In this document: piece after piece, positions 38,024 through 51,315 of the stretch
Numbering within the stretch: the first letter of the stretch is position 1
Layout of the letters: every line of letters starts with the position of its first letter
Source: Lineus longissimus
Lineage: Eukaryota > Nemertea > Pilidiophora > Heteronemertea > Lineidae
DNA: 64,000 nt
Assembly: GCF_910592395.1 (NCBI RefSeq)
Contig: NC_088311.1
Span: 7,132,501-7,196,500, forward strand
Reading direction: 5' to 3'
Made by a program: the position numbers and the translations under genes
Notes under the pieces: generated by a model
The model's database searches: none
What the model was told of the DNA's origin: nothing
The model's input: only the letters and a program-made list of their open reading frames with translations

Positions 38024-41000
38024 TATGTAAGTTTCTCAACGCTGATCGCATGTAATACTGGCTTTCGTCTTTGATTTTCTTGGGAATTATTTTCGCTTTT
38101 TACTTTTTTCTCTATCCCTATGAGCGCAGCAGAACTACGATAGAATATCGAGTCCAAGGAAATAACGCAGTGGCACAGTGAGACATATACTGTACATGTT
38201 TGACTAAAAAATCAGCAAATTTCGCCGGCTGATCATCTGCGAGATTGACGCCCCGAAGCGGTGGGCAAACTTAATCGTCCATCCCGATATTGGTCCATCC
38301 TATACTTAAATAAGGCTTTGTCCCAAATCTAATCAAGTGTCGAATCTTTGTCGTGGCCAATAAAGAACCAGATTGACGCGGCCGGATCGACCTTTTTGAC
38401 CGGCATGTGCGTGGAGGTACTTGGCCAGCCCAAGACGCAACTGCAATGTCCCAGTGTGACTTTTTTGTAAAGCGGGTTCGAGGTGCGGGGAGAGCCTGCG
38501 GCGGTTACAGACCACGGCCTGGCCGCAAATAAGGCTAGCGTAATGACTCTTTTGTGGCGTACATGAGTCCCAAAAAACGACTTGCTTTCGCATAATTTGC
38601 AGGCGCCGTGACTCATCTTGAGTTGGAGGGAGCTACAGTCCATTCCTCGAGAGTGGAAGTTGTGAAAAAGATGGGGAACCGAGCTGAACACGGCTGAACA
38701 CGGCTCCATGATCAACTTGGGAGTATTGGACCGATTTTATGCCAGAATGAAATGATACAAGGTCAATAGCTATTAACATGAAGATACGTCCCTTTGTAAC
38801 ATCGGTGCGCGCAGACGCTTCTCAATCACCAGAAAGTATGATTCACATCGTATAACCTTTACTATGTTTTGGTCAAGAGTGCTTCTGTTGGAACCAATTT
38901 TCACTCTCGCCCACATAAAAATACCCCTTCAATAGATTCATACCCAACTATCTGGCAAAACACAGCCAAGATGATGCAGCTTTTCCGTGTTGAGACGATA
39001 AGTAGACGTTCAATGAAATTGTTGGGGCATTCCCAGTTTCCCAAATTCCCAGTTCGCCCTTAAACTCATCTAAACAATGGTGTCAGTCATACAGCATCCG
39101 AAGATTATCTTCACAACCCCTCAATCAGCTTTTCACCCGCTGACAATGGGTACCCCATCCGCACGTGCCGCTGTAATGTTATCCTTGCATCACCTTTGTT
39201 CCCGGTAAAAATGATTTGGAACCCTCTGGGACATGATAAAAGAGCATCATCAGATTTCACTGACTGGGTTTTCGCAACATTGTGAAATCGTCGCGGACGA
39301 ATTTACAAGTGACTGCCACGGTTCCGAGCTATATAGATCCGCGTTGACTGCGCAAATGGGAATGCTGCCTCTGACTTTTTCCGGACGGTGTGGAAGTTGA
39401 TTTAGCCCCCTTAAAAAATTGTCAGGCGATCCATGTTCGACGATTGGTTAAGGAGTATGGCTGCTGTAGCCAATGGCCTAGGATAACGACACACGAGAAT
39501 CTTTCATCCCGAGTTCCCTTTTCACTCTAGAGTAGTCCAAAATCGAGTCTAAACTATCTTAGATCGCAGAGATGAAGTCTGGAGGCATTTATTGACGGAA
39601 CAATCATTATCTGGCAAGGAGCTGAAATTAATCAAAGTATCGATTAGGTACGACCAGAAAATGCATTTTAAAAGTGAACGCATTATTTCAGTGAGGCAAG
39701 TCCTCTGTTGCAATGCATTACCATCATAACTAATTCCTTCCACATCAAGCCATCAATGCAAATCAAACAACTCAAAAGCAACCATAATTAACCAATTTCT
39801 CTTTCAATATTTACACACCGAGGACTCCGTGAAACCGCATTTGTGATCACAAAGCGCGTGGAGCAAGAACGCGCATCCAAACAGACAATCCGCCACGTTT
39901 TCTAATTACGGAGTCGCAGTTTAACCAGAACTATAACGCGATACGCCGGGCAGGTCCCTTTGGCCCAGCGCGACAGAAGGTGGCCATCTTGCTGGTGAAT
40001 TATCAAGTCTAATTCGATTTGGCAGAAGAAATCCACTTTCAGCATGTCTTCTGACATCAGGGATTGACTCCGAGGATAACGAGATGCGGAGTGGAAATTC
40101 ATTGTTTTAGAATGCGGACAAAGACTTGGCGAGATCAGAGACATCTTCCAACATTCTTCTGGGTTTTTTAATATAGAGATGGTGGCAAGACAAGAAGCAT
40201 TCAAAATATCCCCTCTCAGAATATCTCTCACTGCATGCAGATTCGTTGTTTTAGAATGCGGACAAAGATCTCGTGGGTGAGGAAAGATCGAAACCGTGGC
40301 CATATCTCGCTCATCCCCTCAAAAAGGCAATTTTCTGATTAGACTTGCGCTCCAAAATTCGAGCAGTAGATTTAACACTCCCCTCATATCACACGACTCA
40401 GAGTTCCGAATCAACGTTCAGTATATGGATGCGATTCTGTTATTCTGAGGTAGATGAGATTACTAATGAGAATTTCTTACAACTGCTAAATTCTAAATGA
40501 ATTTCAATTGCCCACGCAGTAAAGGTTCGAGTCCGAGGACACTCGGCGCCGTGAGGAGTCAGACATTTATCATTTCATCAGTCGGACATCCACGGTTTAT
40601 GCCCTTCCTTCAAAGTCAAAACATATGTCTTCTTGTCAGGTACAAAGACGGACCCTCTTCTCCACCAACAATTAATTATCTGAAAGAAAAGAGCGACCAC
40701 GCATCACGGGATCAAAGGATCGGCAGAATTTGGGGCAAAATAAACGGCAGTTGGCAGGGTTCCATTTGGCCCGACGTTGGAACAATACAATGACGAATCG
40801 CCCCGGTCTGTATGGGCGTGGGAACAAGAGCGGTGAGAGCCTGGGTGCAGTACCTATATGGCTAAGAAACCCTTTTGAAGTTTCCCCATCACTCTGACGA
40901 GAAGCAGGAAATGTAAGGCGATTTGAAAGCAGTTGTGATTAATTGTATCTCCGAATGAACTTCTTGGGTGCCTGCACGGTGATCTGTCTTATTACCTCAA

Positions 41001-44000
41001 GTGGCTGTAGAACGTGCAGGCGACTGGTTTTCAACACATGTTCCCCGGAATTATGAGTGGGAGTCTTGTCAGATGATTTATATTTTCTGTCCGCTGCAGA
41101 TCATCGGGATGCATATTTGTGTTGGGCGAAAACCCTTTAAGCTTTTTCAGAAGCTCACTACATGCCTTTATTTCAAAGAGTGTACAAACGCCACCCATGT
41201 TCAAAATTGAGAACGCGGTGGCATCTTGAATAATCTCAGCTGAGACATATAGTTGCACATGCCGTGCTTTCTCTTGCATTTGTCAATATTTTCTTGAGAC
41301 TTGAATTTAACAGAACAACCCGTGTCAGGTGTTGTGATTCAAATCCTTTCCTGGCACACATTGTCGAAAGCAACGTTCATTACATCACAATTCCTCGGGA
41401 TGATTCCCTAACCATTCCAATTGCATCAACCAGGAAAAACGTACTAGTCTAAGAAGCGCAGATTCTCATTACGCCGTGGCAATCCACCATGAGTTATCCC
41501 CGTAAAACATTCATTTAAAAAACTCATTTTCTCATAAGGCCAATTTGTGGGGAAATATTTACGAATCAAATATAAAAAAACTACCGCTAACTGAGCATTC
41601 ATCTTAGGAAGGAGACAATATCAGCTACATGAATATTGTTAGCCCATCGATGTCATCTTGGTGGCGCATATCCCATTTTCAATTACACTGCCTATATTTT
41701 CATTAAAGGCGTTTATTCGACGTCGAAATGACAGAGACGGAGGGCTTTATCCGTGTTTAACCAGATAACCAGCGGCTCATCGTTCACGGTCGCGATGCTA
41801 GATTATTGGTAAGAGTGTTTCAATAGAGTTAGGGGCAACTCGAGCGGTTAGATAGCTCCTGGAGATCCATTTCCGCGGTCAAGCCGAATGTTTTACGGAT
41901 GGCTGTGCGCCCAGTGGAGATAGTGGCCCGATATCTCAGTCCTGCGCGGCTGGTATCCTTGATGCGAAACGCTGGAGCTGGTACTGGTGATGCTGCATCT
42001 ATTTGCAGGTTCGATTTCTGCGCTCGTCGCAACCGGCAGAGGTTCGACAGAACTTGAGGTTTGGCAGAACTTGGCTGAGGTTTGGCAGAACTTGGTGGTG
42101 GTTAGACAGAACATGGCATATACTTGGATGCAGAAATCAATAGAACTTGGCAAGAGTTAGACAGAACTTGGCTGAGGTTTGGCACAAATTGACAGATAGT
42201 TATAGGCAGAACATATCACAGTACTTGTTTCAAAATTCAAAGTGTAAGTTAAGGCCCCTTAAGTGGCGCCTAGACATTTGAAGAAAATTGACCAGGGATA
42301 TGATATTATTCACAAAGTTAGTTTGACCATCAAAGATGCATGCAACATCTCTCGAGCCGCAGAATGCCCCAATCTATCCGGTGAGGCTGCATCTACTTCA
42401 CACGTGAGTACCTTCAGCCAATTATCTGCCCTTAATCCATAGACGACAGCCCGTCCCCAGGTACCTTCACGTCCGTTATAAGTGTCGTTGCTTGTGTTTG
42501 ACAAGTACTCCACCAAGGAACGAGGTCGAATAATGGACACTTTATTCCCGCAGTAAGAAAAACACAACCATTTATTAGCGATATTCCCAAGAAATTTATG
42601 ATTCACTGCCATTTTCTATCACCGAAATAATCATATTTTAGTCCGGCTTGTATTATTCCGTTGGGAGTATGTTTCAATCTTTGCAATGTGGCTCCCATCT
42701 GTTCGGGTATATTTGGTTTCTCTCCCTCTTAGTCCCCGTTTGTCTCCCGCGAGGAGAAGGCATAGCCCCAGGACCAGGGCGCCATCCCGAGCATCCATTT
42801 AACTGTCATTTGCGACGGCTAGAGCGATTAAGCTGCAATTCTGATCGGGTCATTTGGGTGTATTGTTTAATGTCTAAACCACTTGAATGTGATCAAGACG
42901 TTGATTGGGCCATTATAACGTCTTTATGGATTTGATTGTCTTGTTAGTGCTCTTCTTGTAACACGTGATCTATTAAAAAGGTTTGCGATGTTCCCTCTGA
43001 ATGGAACTAACTACATGTATTTCGTTTACGTACATGGTTATGTACATGTAATGTAATGTTGCATATTCCTGTCAACATCAGCAACGAAGAATTGAAAAAT
43101 GATAAAAATGTGATCGGTTCTGGCTGTCCTAAGGATGTCTTCGAATGCACTGCACAACATTCGGCTGATGTCAGCTGACAGACTATCTGTGTGCCTACCG
43201 GAAAAAAACCATCAGATGTCGTTGACACCGTCTCGTTTATTCCCGACCGCACCTCTTAAATCAAATCGCACAATCTGTCAATCCAAACATTCATTTGACT
43301 CCTAGTTTATTGTAGCATTAAGACTCCTGTTTATATTCAACACTTTCTTTATTTGACCAAGTCCCGTCGTCAGCTGTTCACAAACCAGTGCTATTTTAGC
43401 TTAAATATTCTCTAAAGAGGCTAAAATGGAGCCAGTGTTGACCCCCGCCACATTTTAACAAAGTGCGCAGTTCTCCAATTCACCGCGCGATGGGTCGGGT
43501 TACTGCGGGTCGGTTGGCGCACAAAGGTGGCCCGCTGCGAAAACCCATCACCCTGGTTTTAGCAATCGTTTGCAAACTGCTAAGGAAAGTCTTAAATTGC
43601 CTGCTGCTTTGTCGTCATGTTCTGGTGCCAAATATACGGTAATACTAACCGCTGAGCTGGTTTATCCAGCCCATTGTCACCCAACCTGTCCATCGAATCA
43701 CCTAGCGTAATAATTTCGCTGCAAATGGCGTGATGGGTTTGTCTTCGGGAGAGTCAAAGTTTTCTTACTGACCCAGAGTCGCAAAACAGGGGGGGGGGGC
43801 GTTGGGTTGCGGATGGACTGTACTGGTCTTTACCGACCCCTTCTTTTGGTGATGATTATCATATTCTCAAATATAAGGACACTTTGTTATCGTATTCTCA
43901 TATATTGGGAAGTGTTTATCAGCTCTCTAAATCTACATGTACTTGTAGAAACTTTCGGGCGGCTACCAATCTTGGCGATTATGATATTGTATATTTTCAG

Positions 44001-44498
44001 TGCATTGTATTGCCTTTGTTGACGGATTCTGGCACCCATCTCGAAACAATGTTAGTCTAAATCGAGTTCGACACAGCAGAAACTCACCGTCTGGCAAAAA
44101 CGTCAGCTCAGCAATATGACAAAGCAGCATATCCTACGAAATTCGATTTACATGGACAAACCGATCCAGGCAGAAAATGACGTCCTTCCTTTCAAATTCA
44201 ATTCAAATGGCGATCATTAAAAACATATGAATCTTTACACTAGATTCGCTAAGATGATTCGATCGTTCGCGATACCCACGCGACCCGTCAAAGATGATGG
44301 GTTACCCCTACATATCAGTATCCCAACAAGGCGTTATGTGTATGGTCATGTAACTTGAAATGATTTTGAACACATACATGTCTTAATGGGATTTTTCCTC
44401 ATGATACTGTACTCTGATTTGAGTTATGACCAGAAGTATCGTAAGCGACGTCCGGATATTTGACTGACTCAAACCGAATTTGTAAAGTTTTCTTCAAG
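38024..44498. other. Intergenic, no gene recognised
   Basis: No supportable exon. Small repeats occur: a block containing GTTTTAGAATGCGGACAAAG twice (about 40104 and 40246), and a GGTTTGGCAGAACTTGG array (42035-42200). A G11 run lies at 43789-43799. Minus-strand frames at 38329-38715, 39902-40303 and 42310-42612 have no family resemblance. Confidence 0.45.
42035..42200. repeat. Degenerate short tandem repeat (about 22 bp)
   Basis: Repeated variants of GAGGTTTGGCAGAACTTGGC, with the AGACAGAACTTGG and TAGACAGAAC versions interspersed. About seven partial copies are visible. Confidence 0.65.
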
Positions 44499-44550
44499 AT
44501 AATAATGATAATGATAATGATGATAGTAATAATAATAACAATAATAATAC
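44499..44550 (+). repeat. ATA/ATG trinucleotide microsatellite
   Basis: Imperfect run of AAT/GAT triplets. It lies 3' of the tRNA-like sequence when that is read on the minus strand, as in the tail of some tRNA-derived SINEs, although about 60 bp of unrelated sequence separates them. Confidence 0.85.
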
Positions 44551-44613
44551 TATATATGAGCATGAATAGATAAATATCAAACATGAAAATGAAGAGAAAA
44601 AAAGAGAAAAAAT

Positions 44614-44692
44614 AAGCGGAATCTGAGGGAGTCGAACCCGTGACCACCAGATCGAAAGACCTGCATTCTAACCGTTGAACCACCACGGCTTT
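44614..44692 (-). pseudogene. tRNA-Glu-like sequence (tRNA pseudogene or SINE head)
   Basis: On the minus strand an A-box-like TGGTTCAACGGTTAG and a perfect B box GGTTCGACTCC are spaced as in a tRNA. The anticodon loop reads CTTTCGA, giving UUC (Glu). The anticodon stem has two mismatches, the T stem keeps only about three pairs, and the acceptor stem pairs for only four bases, so a working tRNA is unlikely. A T-rich tract directly downstream could stop RNA polymerase III. It may be a tRNA pseudogene or the head of a tRNA-derived SINE. Confidence 0.6.
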
Positions 44693-44742
44693 CATGTTAG
44701 GATGGTGAATTTCGTCGCTTCTTATTGCCAGGCTATGGCGAT

Positions 44743-44791
44743 CTGAACCTTGTGTGAAATGGAGCGAAATTTTATTTCACCCAAGGTTCAG
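44743..44791. repeat. Strong hairpin, 18-bp arms
   Basis: CTGAACCTTGTGTGAAAT is followed after 13 bases by ATTTCACCCAAGGTTCAG, an inverted copy with one mismatch. It lies about 50 bp from the tRNA-like sequence. There are no poly-U tract or flanking repeats that would explain it. Confidence 0.8.
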
Positions 44792-47700
44792 AACTTTGGA
44801 GTGGTTGCCACTCTGATGAATGGCCTATGTCAGCAATAAATTAAGTGTAAGTTACATAGAGTATTGAAAGGAAAAAGTTTATTAAGAACCTGAGTGCAGC
44901 CGTGGCAGTATTTTGGCAGTATTTATTTGGGTTTTTTAATTCACTTTTCACTCCTTCCCAAATTAGGAGTGGCTTTTCTAATGTTGAATCGTAACCAATT
45001 TGACGCAGTTCTCGTTCCACAACCATATTTAAATATCGTGAGAGCAATGATAACACTAATTAATTGGGCTACGACCCCAGCACGTAACGACGATCAGTAG
45101 CAAACGCACATCATTGCTCCGATAATTTCCGATTCACATTTTTATTCGGGCAATTTAAAGGATGTTTACTCTGACTATTATTCACTTACTCCAATCAAAA
45201 TGCTGCGAATAAATTAAAGTTCGCCGTAATCTTTGATGTTTACGATGTGGCATCGCAAGGCGTAAATCGCGTCATTTACCGCGCCACAAATGGCTATTTC
45301 CGATCTTTCTCTGACACGTAAAATTGATCATGCCGGAATAAGCGACGGATTTGAAAATAAAGTACGTGTTTTAGTAGGTAGTAGCGCCGACTAAAATTAT
45401 AATTTGAGAGTTTGCCAGTAAATATATTTCGTCTGCGGACCCACTGCAGGTTAAAGAGGAAATTGGGCTATAATGACCATTTTTATCTATCGTTATTAAG
45501 GGCATATTCTACTATAAGAACTGTGTCCAATCTCAACAGAGGATGTCCCACTCTTCACTTTTTATTGAGAAATTGGCCGGGTGTCAACTCGTATTGTCCC
45601 GTTGCTGTTAATTGATACCCTGCAAATGCCAAATGCAAACACGGAATTCCTGTTGACAGCTGGTCTAATTGGTAAAGAAACTTTATCAAAAACCTGGGTA
45701 AAACATTCAGAGGGTGTCTTTTATTCACTGATTCTTAAAAGATTCGTGATAAGACGGCCGTGTCCGATCAATGGATTGGATGAACCACTTTTTCGATGTC
45801 CAAACCATTCGGCGTTTAATCTCACTCCACAGGTTTACAAGCAAAGGGAATAAGTGCATCATGATTGCATTTCACTCGCCTGCTGAAACCTTTTCCTCGT
45901 TTCGATGCCGGTCAATAATCAGTCATGACGACGGATGGAACACTCGTCGAAAACATGCTCGCCTATAGTGGCAATGACACTCTGGTCAAAGGCGTCTTTA
46001 TCACGCTCAAGTGAAGTTTCACGTTATACATGTACAGGGACATACATGTACACGTACATTACCATTCATGGACGTAAACCACTTTACCGTACACCCCTCG
46101 CCTAATGATGCTTCTTCGCGGCTTTCGACCATAGCTTCACTGGGCGAATTCTTTGTCAGAAATGTCACCAAGTTGTTAGGATGAGTTATTAACTCAAATC
46201 TAATCACCATCAGCCCCGCCCCCAGGCCTGCTCAAGACGTCTCAATCTGAACAACGACTATTTACTGTATGCACACAAGAAATCTGAGAAAACTTTAATT
46301 ATCGCCCAAAGAGAATTAATTCGCCGATTGTAGATAAAGGAATCTGGCCAGTTTTGTTTGTGAAAAAGAATTTTCTAATTCGTACTGTAAACAAGAGGCA
46401 CACGCCGCATATCTTTAGATCACAAAAGCTGCATATGCCGCCCAAGACATTCAGTGATTTCAGGAGAGACTCAGGGTCGAAAGTCTGGTCCAAACGAGAG
46501 CAAGACATCGTCTTTCCTTGCCGAAAGGCTGTGTGATGAACGTAGTATACGCCATTTACTCGGAATCCATTCCCATATCTTGCAGTACCGGTTGATAAGT
46601 GTAGCACCACAATCAAATTACTCCAGTCCTAACACAAACTGTTAAGTTGAAAGTTCCCCGCTATATACTAAATTGTGAACATATGTCATGTAATAGCTAT
46701 TGCAATGGAATAGCCTTTTTGTCGGGGCTAAATTCGTGTCACATGTGGCGACAAAGTACAAAATTCTCAAATCATCAACCAAGCTAACTGGTCCAAGGAG
46801 ATGCATTGATCGCCCTGTCGATAGACAACTTTGTAATAGCGCGTTATCATCCTGTGAAGGTCACCAAAAGAACCACTCGTGTCTCCCAGCTTTCATCGCC
46901 AATTTGGTGTCATACCTTCTACAGATTCAAAAGCGTTGACCGATATTTTATTGTCGAAAATTACTATTTAACTCCGGGCAAATGGTATCAAATGCGTAAG
47001 TAATTAACGGCTAATATTCTGCGCGGAGATTCTTGAAAAGTTGAAAGATGGCGAACAGAGATTCTGCCAGACCCTATCCCATTTGCCCGAGTGCCTAAGT
47101 GGATTTTATCACGTTTTATATTGTCCCTAAGACGTGCTATCGCGTTATCGAATTTCTTGCCCGGGGCCCAAGTCCCCTCCAACATACGGTGCGTCCTGAA
47201 CGAAAAACGTGGGCGCCATATTGCCAGCAAGCGGCCCGTTGTCGCACACATGGCAAAGTTGACACCTCGATCCGAATAGTGATTATGACATCATCGAAAT
47301 GTTACACAGCATATGTACACCTTTATCTTTTATGCAAATTTATCGCAAATGAAAATTTTGAAAACTTTACGAAATTATACTGAGCAGTCCATTATGAATG
47401 CCCGCAATTCCCTATCGTCGTATTTTTCAGCCCACGTTAAAGCTACGGCAAAAAGATCCACCCTTTTTGGATTAACATTTGGCAGAAACACGACTTGTCT
47501 GTTTTTGATAATGCACTGTGACAGATTTCAGCGCGATATCAAAATGCTAAGGTATGAAAGCAGATGGGGTAACATGTTTACTTTGCACTCTTCTCTCCGA
47601 CACGTGGGTTTTCTTTTCTTTCTTTTTTCAAATTGACTCAAACCCCCTTTCAGTTTAGTTGTCCAGTTTACCTCCAAAACCTTTCATTTGTTGCCTTATT

Positions 47701-48758
47701 TCATTGAAATGTTAAGCAAGGGAAGGCCAAGGTAACTGTGTCACAGAATATAAATTGTTATTCCTAAATTAATCGGAATATTTCATGACCAATGCATTAC
47801 AGAGCGGAATATTCATTACCACTGCACAATATTGAGACTTGAGCAAAAAAAACTTTTAGTACAACTTCTCAAGTGTGTTTTAAGTTCACCGCCCCTTTAC
47901 TGAAACAGGAAAAACGAGAGAAATGATTATGGTTAAGTCTTCATCTCTCGCGGAAGAAATATAGAATCGCCATCATTAGGTCGGTGCAACATCCCAGATG
48001 GCACACTAAATAGAGAAAGACACCGCTTCAATGCCGAACAACCCTCCCAATGTAACTGTATCGCATTTTTATACAATCTATGACATGCCTGTAATTACGA
48101 GATGGCATCCAACAACTATAGGTGAAACCGCGGAACAGTTTCTAAGTTAACCCCTCTGAGTTTCGACAAACACCAACCCCTTTCACCCCTTCTAATAACT
48201 AAACGGTTCCTGTTACCTATTATTTGGAAACTTGCGGGTAACTACCGCCGGTCTTGTTTGAAAATGGATACTTTTTGATAAAGAGTGTCCAATGGGTTCT
48301 CGAGAGGGATACGCCGGAATTTGCGGACAATGCGTAACGTGATAGCGGCCATTTTCGGAACTCTTTTGTGTTGGAGGTGCATTCATGTGGAAAGAGTTGA
48401 ATTAATGCGCTTCCACTTGGAGGATGATTCTCCGTCACATCGGAGAGGACAACCATATGCGATGGTATCGGACCGAGCCAAATCTGTCCACTCACTTGAG
48501 AAGTGGTTTTTGCACACAATGCGAAAATTTTGTTCAAGGAATCATATCATAATTCAGCATTTGTGAGAATTAATATGCAAATTTTAGCTACCGGGTACTT
48601 TAGATGTCAGTACTCATCGTTCAATAAGCTTCCATTTTCCATTTCTATTTTCAATAAGCTTCAACCACTACATGTACATGTATTTTCTTCAAGATCCACC
48701 ATCGCTTCTGTTGTTACCACTGACCATGTCTAACGCTCCTTGGTCACCGCCGTCTTCG
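44792..48758. other. Intergenic, no gene recognised
   Basis: Short open frames only, none with recognisable domains. Contains TACATGTA palindromes near 46028, 46043 and 48669. Confidence 0.45.
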
Positions 48759-49248
48759 TAAAGCTTGCAGCACACTGGACGCCAACTTCGGCGGCAAGGC
48801 GCGTCAGACTGAACGCGACTGAACGCCGCTCGACGCCAGAGTTGGCGGCAGTGGATCGCGCTCATAGCACACCTACTCAGAATTGGCGTCCAGTAGCGTC
48901 TTTTCCGCCACTTTCAAGAATCGTGGGGGCTGCCATTTTGATATCATGTGACGTCAAGACGCAAGCTGATTGGCCAAAGCCTCGCCGTTGACGCTGGTTG
49001 ACGCCAACTCTGGCGGCGATCCGTAGCACACCTGGATTCTTCTTGCGTTCACTGGCGTTCAGACGCCGCTCCAGGTGTCAAAAATCAAACATGCTAGATA
49101 TCTGGCGGCAAGTGGCGGCAAGTGGCGGCAAGTGGCGTTTGCCTAACGCCGTCCGTAGCACACTACGGATTTTTCAGGCGTTCAGGACTCTTGCGGCAAA
49201 AAACGCACCTTGCCGCCGGAGTTGGCGTCCAGTGTGCTGCAAGCTTAA
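48759..49248. mobile_element. Non-autonomous inverted-repeat element (MITE), PIF/Harbinger-like
   Basis: The element occupies 48762-49245 (484 bp). Its terminal inverted repeats are 44 bp with two mismatches, beginning AGCTTGCAGCACACTGGACG. It is flanked by TAA at 48759-48761 and 49246-49248, a 3-bp target duplication of the type made by PIF/Harbinger transposases. The interior is much richer in GC than its surroundings, contains GGCGGCAAGT three times in tandem (near 49103-49135) and further TAGCACAC motifs, and encodes no transposase. Because the ends are themselves palindromic (AAGCTT), the exact border could shift by a base or two. The superfamily is inferred from the duplication length only. 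Confidence 0.82.
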
Positions 49249-50669
49249 GTCAACGTTATCGCTCCCCTATTGTCCATCACCCGAAACTGACGCCAAGACC
49301 AGAACATTAATTCTGATTAGGCTGACAAAATGTTGCTGATCTTTTCGATACCTCGGATAATGTCAACAAATTTTATATGCGTCATCGTGACCTGGACCTG
49401 AGACGTTTCGTCAAGCAGAAAGCCCATCAGAGTCTGCCCCATTTGTTGAGGATTAGAGTAATAAAACTGACAGAGGATGATTTCAGTTGATTTGTTACTC
49501 TAAATTGTACGAATTCTGCATATCATTTGAAGGAATTCCTTGAACCCTTTCAGCCCTCCAACTTGAAAGATATCTCTTTCTGTCTACATTCGTCAGGAAC
49601 TTTTCGAGGAAGGAATTCACATGACAAGATTCGTTACTCTCTCATCGAAGGAATCAGAGAGAGTCATTACCAGGATCGTAACTTTTATTACCTGTCCTGT
49701 CTGATTTGTAACACCATCGGAATAACTACATGTACATGTATATAACGACATTTTTGGCCTAATACAGCGTCGCTTTCACAGTCCGGTGATGAAAACGATG
49801 TCCATTTGCGGGTCGTTAGGAGAGATCACGTCGCGTCATAGCCGCAAGGATGAATCCATGGTGACAAAGGACGTAATCAGGTCTAAGGCAATGGCATTCT
49901 AACGAAGTTAATCCGGTTATAATGTTGTGGAATAAGAAATTGTAAAATTCTTGAACGGGTGCTATTTCGACAGCTTGCCCGGTTTATTGCCATATTGGGG
50001 CTGCTGGCTGCGGGGCGGTACTCGAACCTGATGACTTCGAATGATGCTCATCATCATAAAGACGAGGATGATGCTTTAAAGGATGATGCTTGGTCAATCG
50101 GCCGCTGGCATAAATTTTGACCATGATGAGTCGTTAAAGGTTGTATAATTGTTCAGTGGTATGACGTCTTGTATAGCGAATTGCTTTATGATGGGTTGTC
50201 AGGTTGTACGATTAGGGATTAGAGTAAGCCAAGTCATTAAATACATGTCATAGCAACTTTTATATCATTTTCAAGAGTATGTTTGTTTTCATGACAGTTA
50301 TTGGTTAGCGAACGCAAAGAAAAACAAGTTTGCATCATAAAAGTTGTTCTGTATCTCTACCATCAGTAACTCCTTATGTTAGGAATAGACGCAAGATAAG
50401 GATGAAAAAAGACTAGTCTTTATTTATTCTTGGTGAAAGTAATATTATGCAAACGAGGTTGAGAAACGCCTCAAAGTTGCGCTTGACATAATGGTCCGGA
50501 CATAGTCAACTCCGGTAATTCATGTTGGCATTAGTCGAAGATTGGGGACAGCCAAGTTGCTCTGTTCTCAAAAGACAGGGGAAGAATCTTTTCTTTACAG
50601 TGTACGGAGACGGTATTGGAGCGTCGATCTGACGTCACACTCGTATACTGAGACGAAACCCATCTTGTA
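49249..50669. other. Intergenic, no gene recognised
   Basis: No supportable exon. A GATGATGCT-rich patch lies near 50040-50095. Confidence 0.45.
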
Positions 50670-50708
50670 TTGATACTGTTTCCATGCACTCAGATTGGTC
50701 ACTGTCCG

Positions 50709-51315
50709 ATGGCAGGTGACAACGGTCCTCACCCTGTCGATCTTCTTTTTATTGGCGGCATGACACCAGATTTCTATTCAACCATTTTAGAGAAGGTTCT
50801 ATCAAATGGTGCAGTAGGTTTCACCCTTGAAGTCATCGGCAGTGTAAAGGACGGTCAGCGACAAGGCAAAGAGAGGGACAGGTGCGGACCTTTGGTGATT
50901 GCATTACGACTGTCTCAAACCCGAAAGCAAGGGGACAATTTTGAAGGACACTTTCATCCTGGTCCGCATATACTATACACGTACGTGATACAAGGTTACA
51001 TTTTAGTATTCGGTGACATGTTCTCAAAGAAAGCGGTTACGTATGCAGCTAACTTTCAAAAAGTTATTTTGCATATACATGTAGTAATGATGTGCATCCC
51101 ATGACCCCTATTTTACAATTTCCCGACATTTTTCACTTCATCGAAAAATTATAATTTCGTTTTTTGCATACGAACGTCCGCTTCAGTTTTATTACCGTGG
51201 TGAAAGCGGAACTTTCGCTATACCTTCGGTCATATCGTTCCTTTTTTTTAGGAAACTTCAATTACCACGAAACTCTTCTAATCCTCATTTATGTCGGACC
51301 CTCGCCAGGGGCTAG
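50709..51315 (+). CDS. Candidate two-exon gene of unknown family
   Basis: Exon A (50709-50980) begins MAGDNGPHPVDLLFIGG and encodes about 90 residues with balanced, protein-like composition, including GPLVIALRL and GHFHPG. It ends at a GTACGT donor in phase 2. Exon B (51252-51315) follows a strong T-rich acceptor (CTTTTTTTTAG) and adds about 21 residues to a stop. The product would be 111 residues with no signal peptide or membrane segment. The frame is open upstream to another Met at 50670, so the start is uncertain, and exon A could also run on in frame to 51104. I recognise no domain. This is inferred from frame and splice signals alone. Confidence 0.33.
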
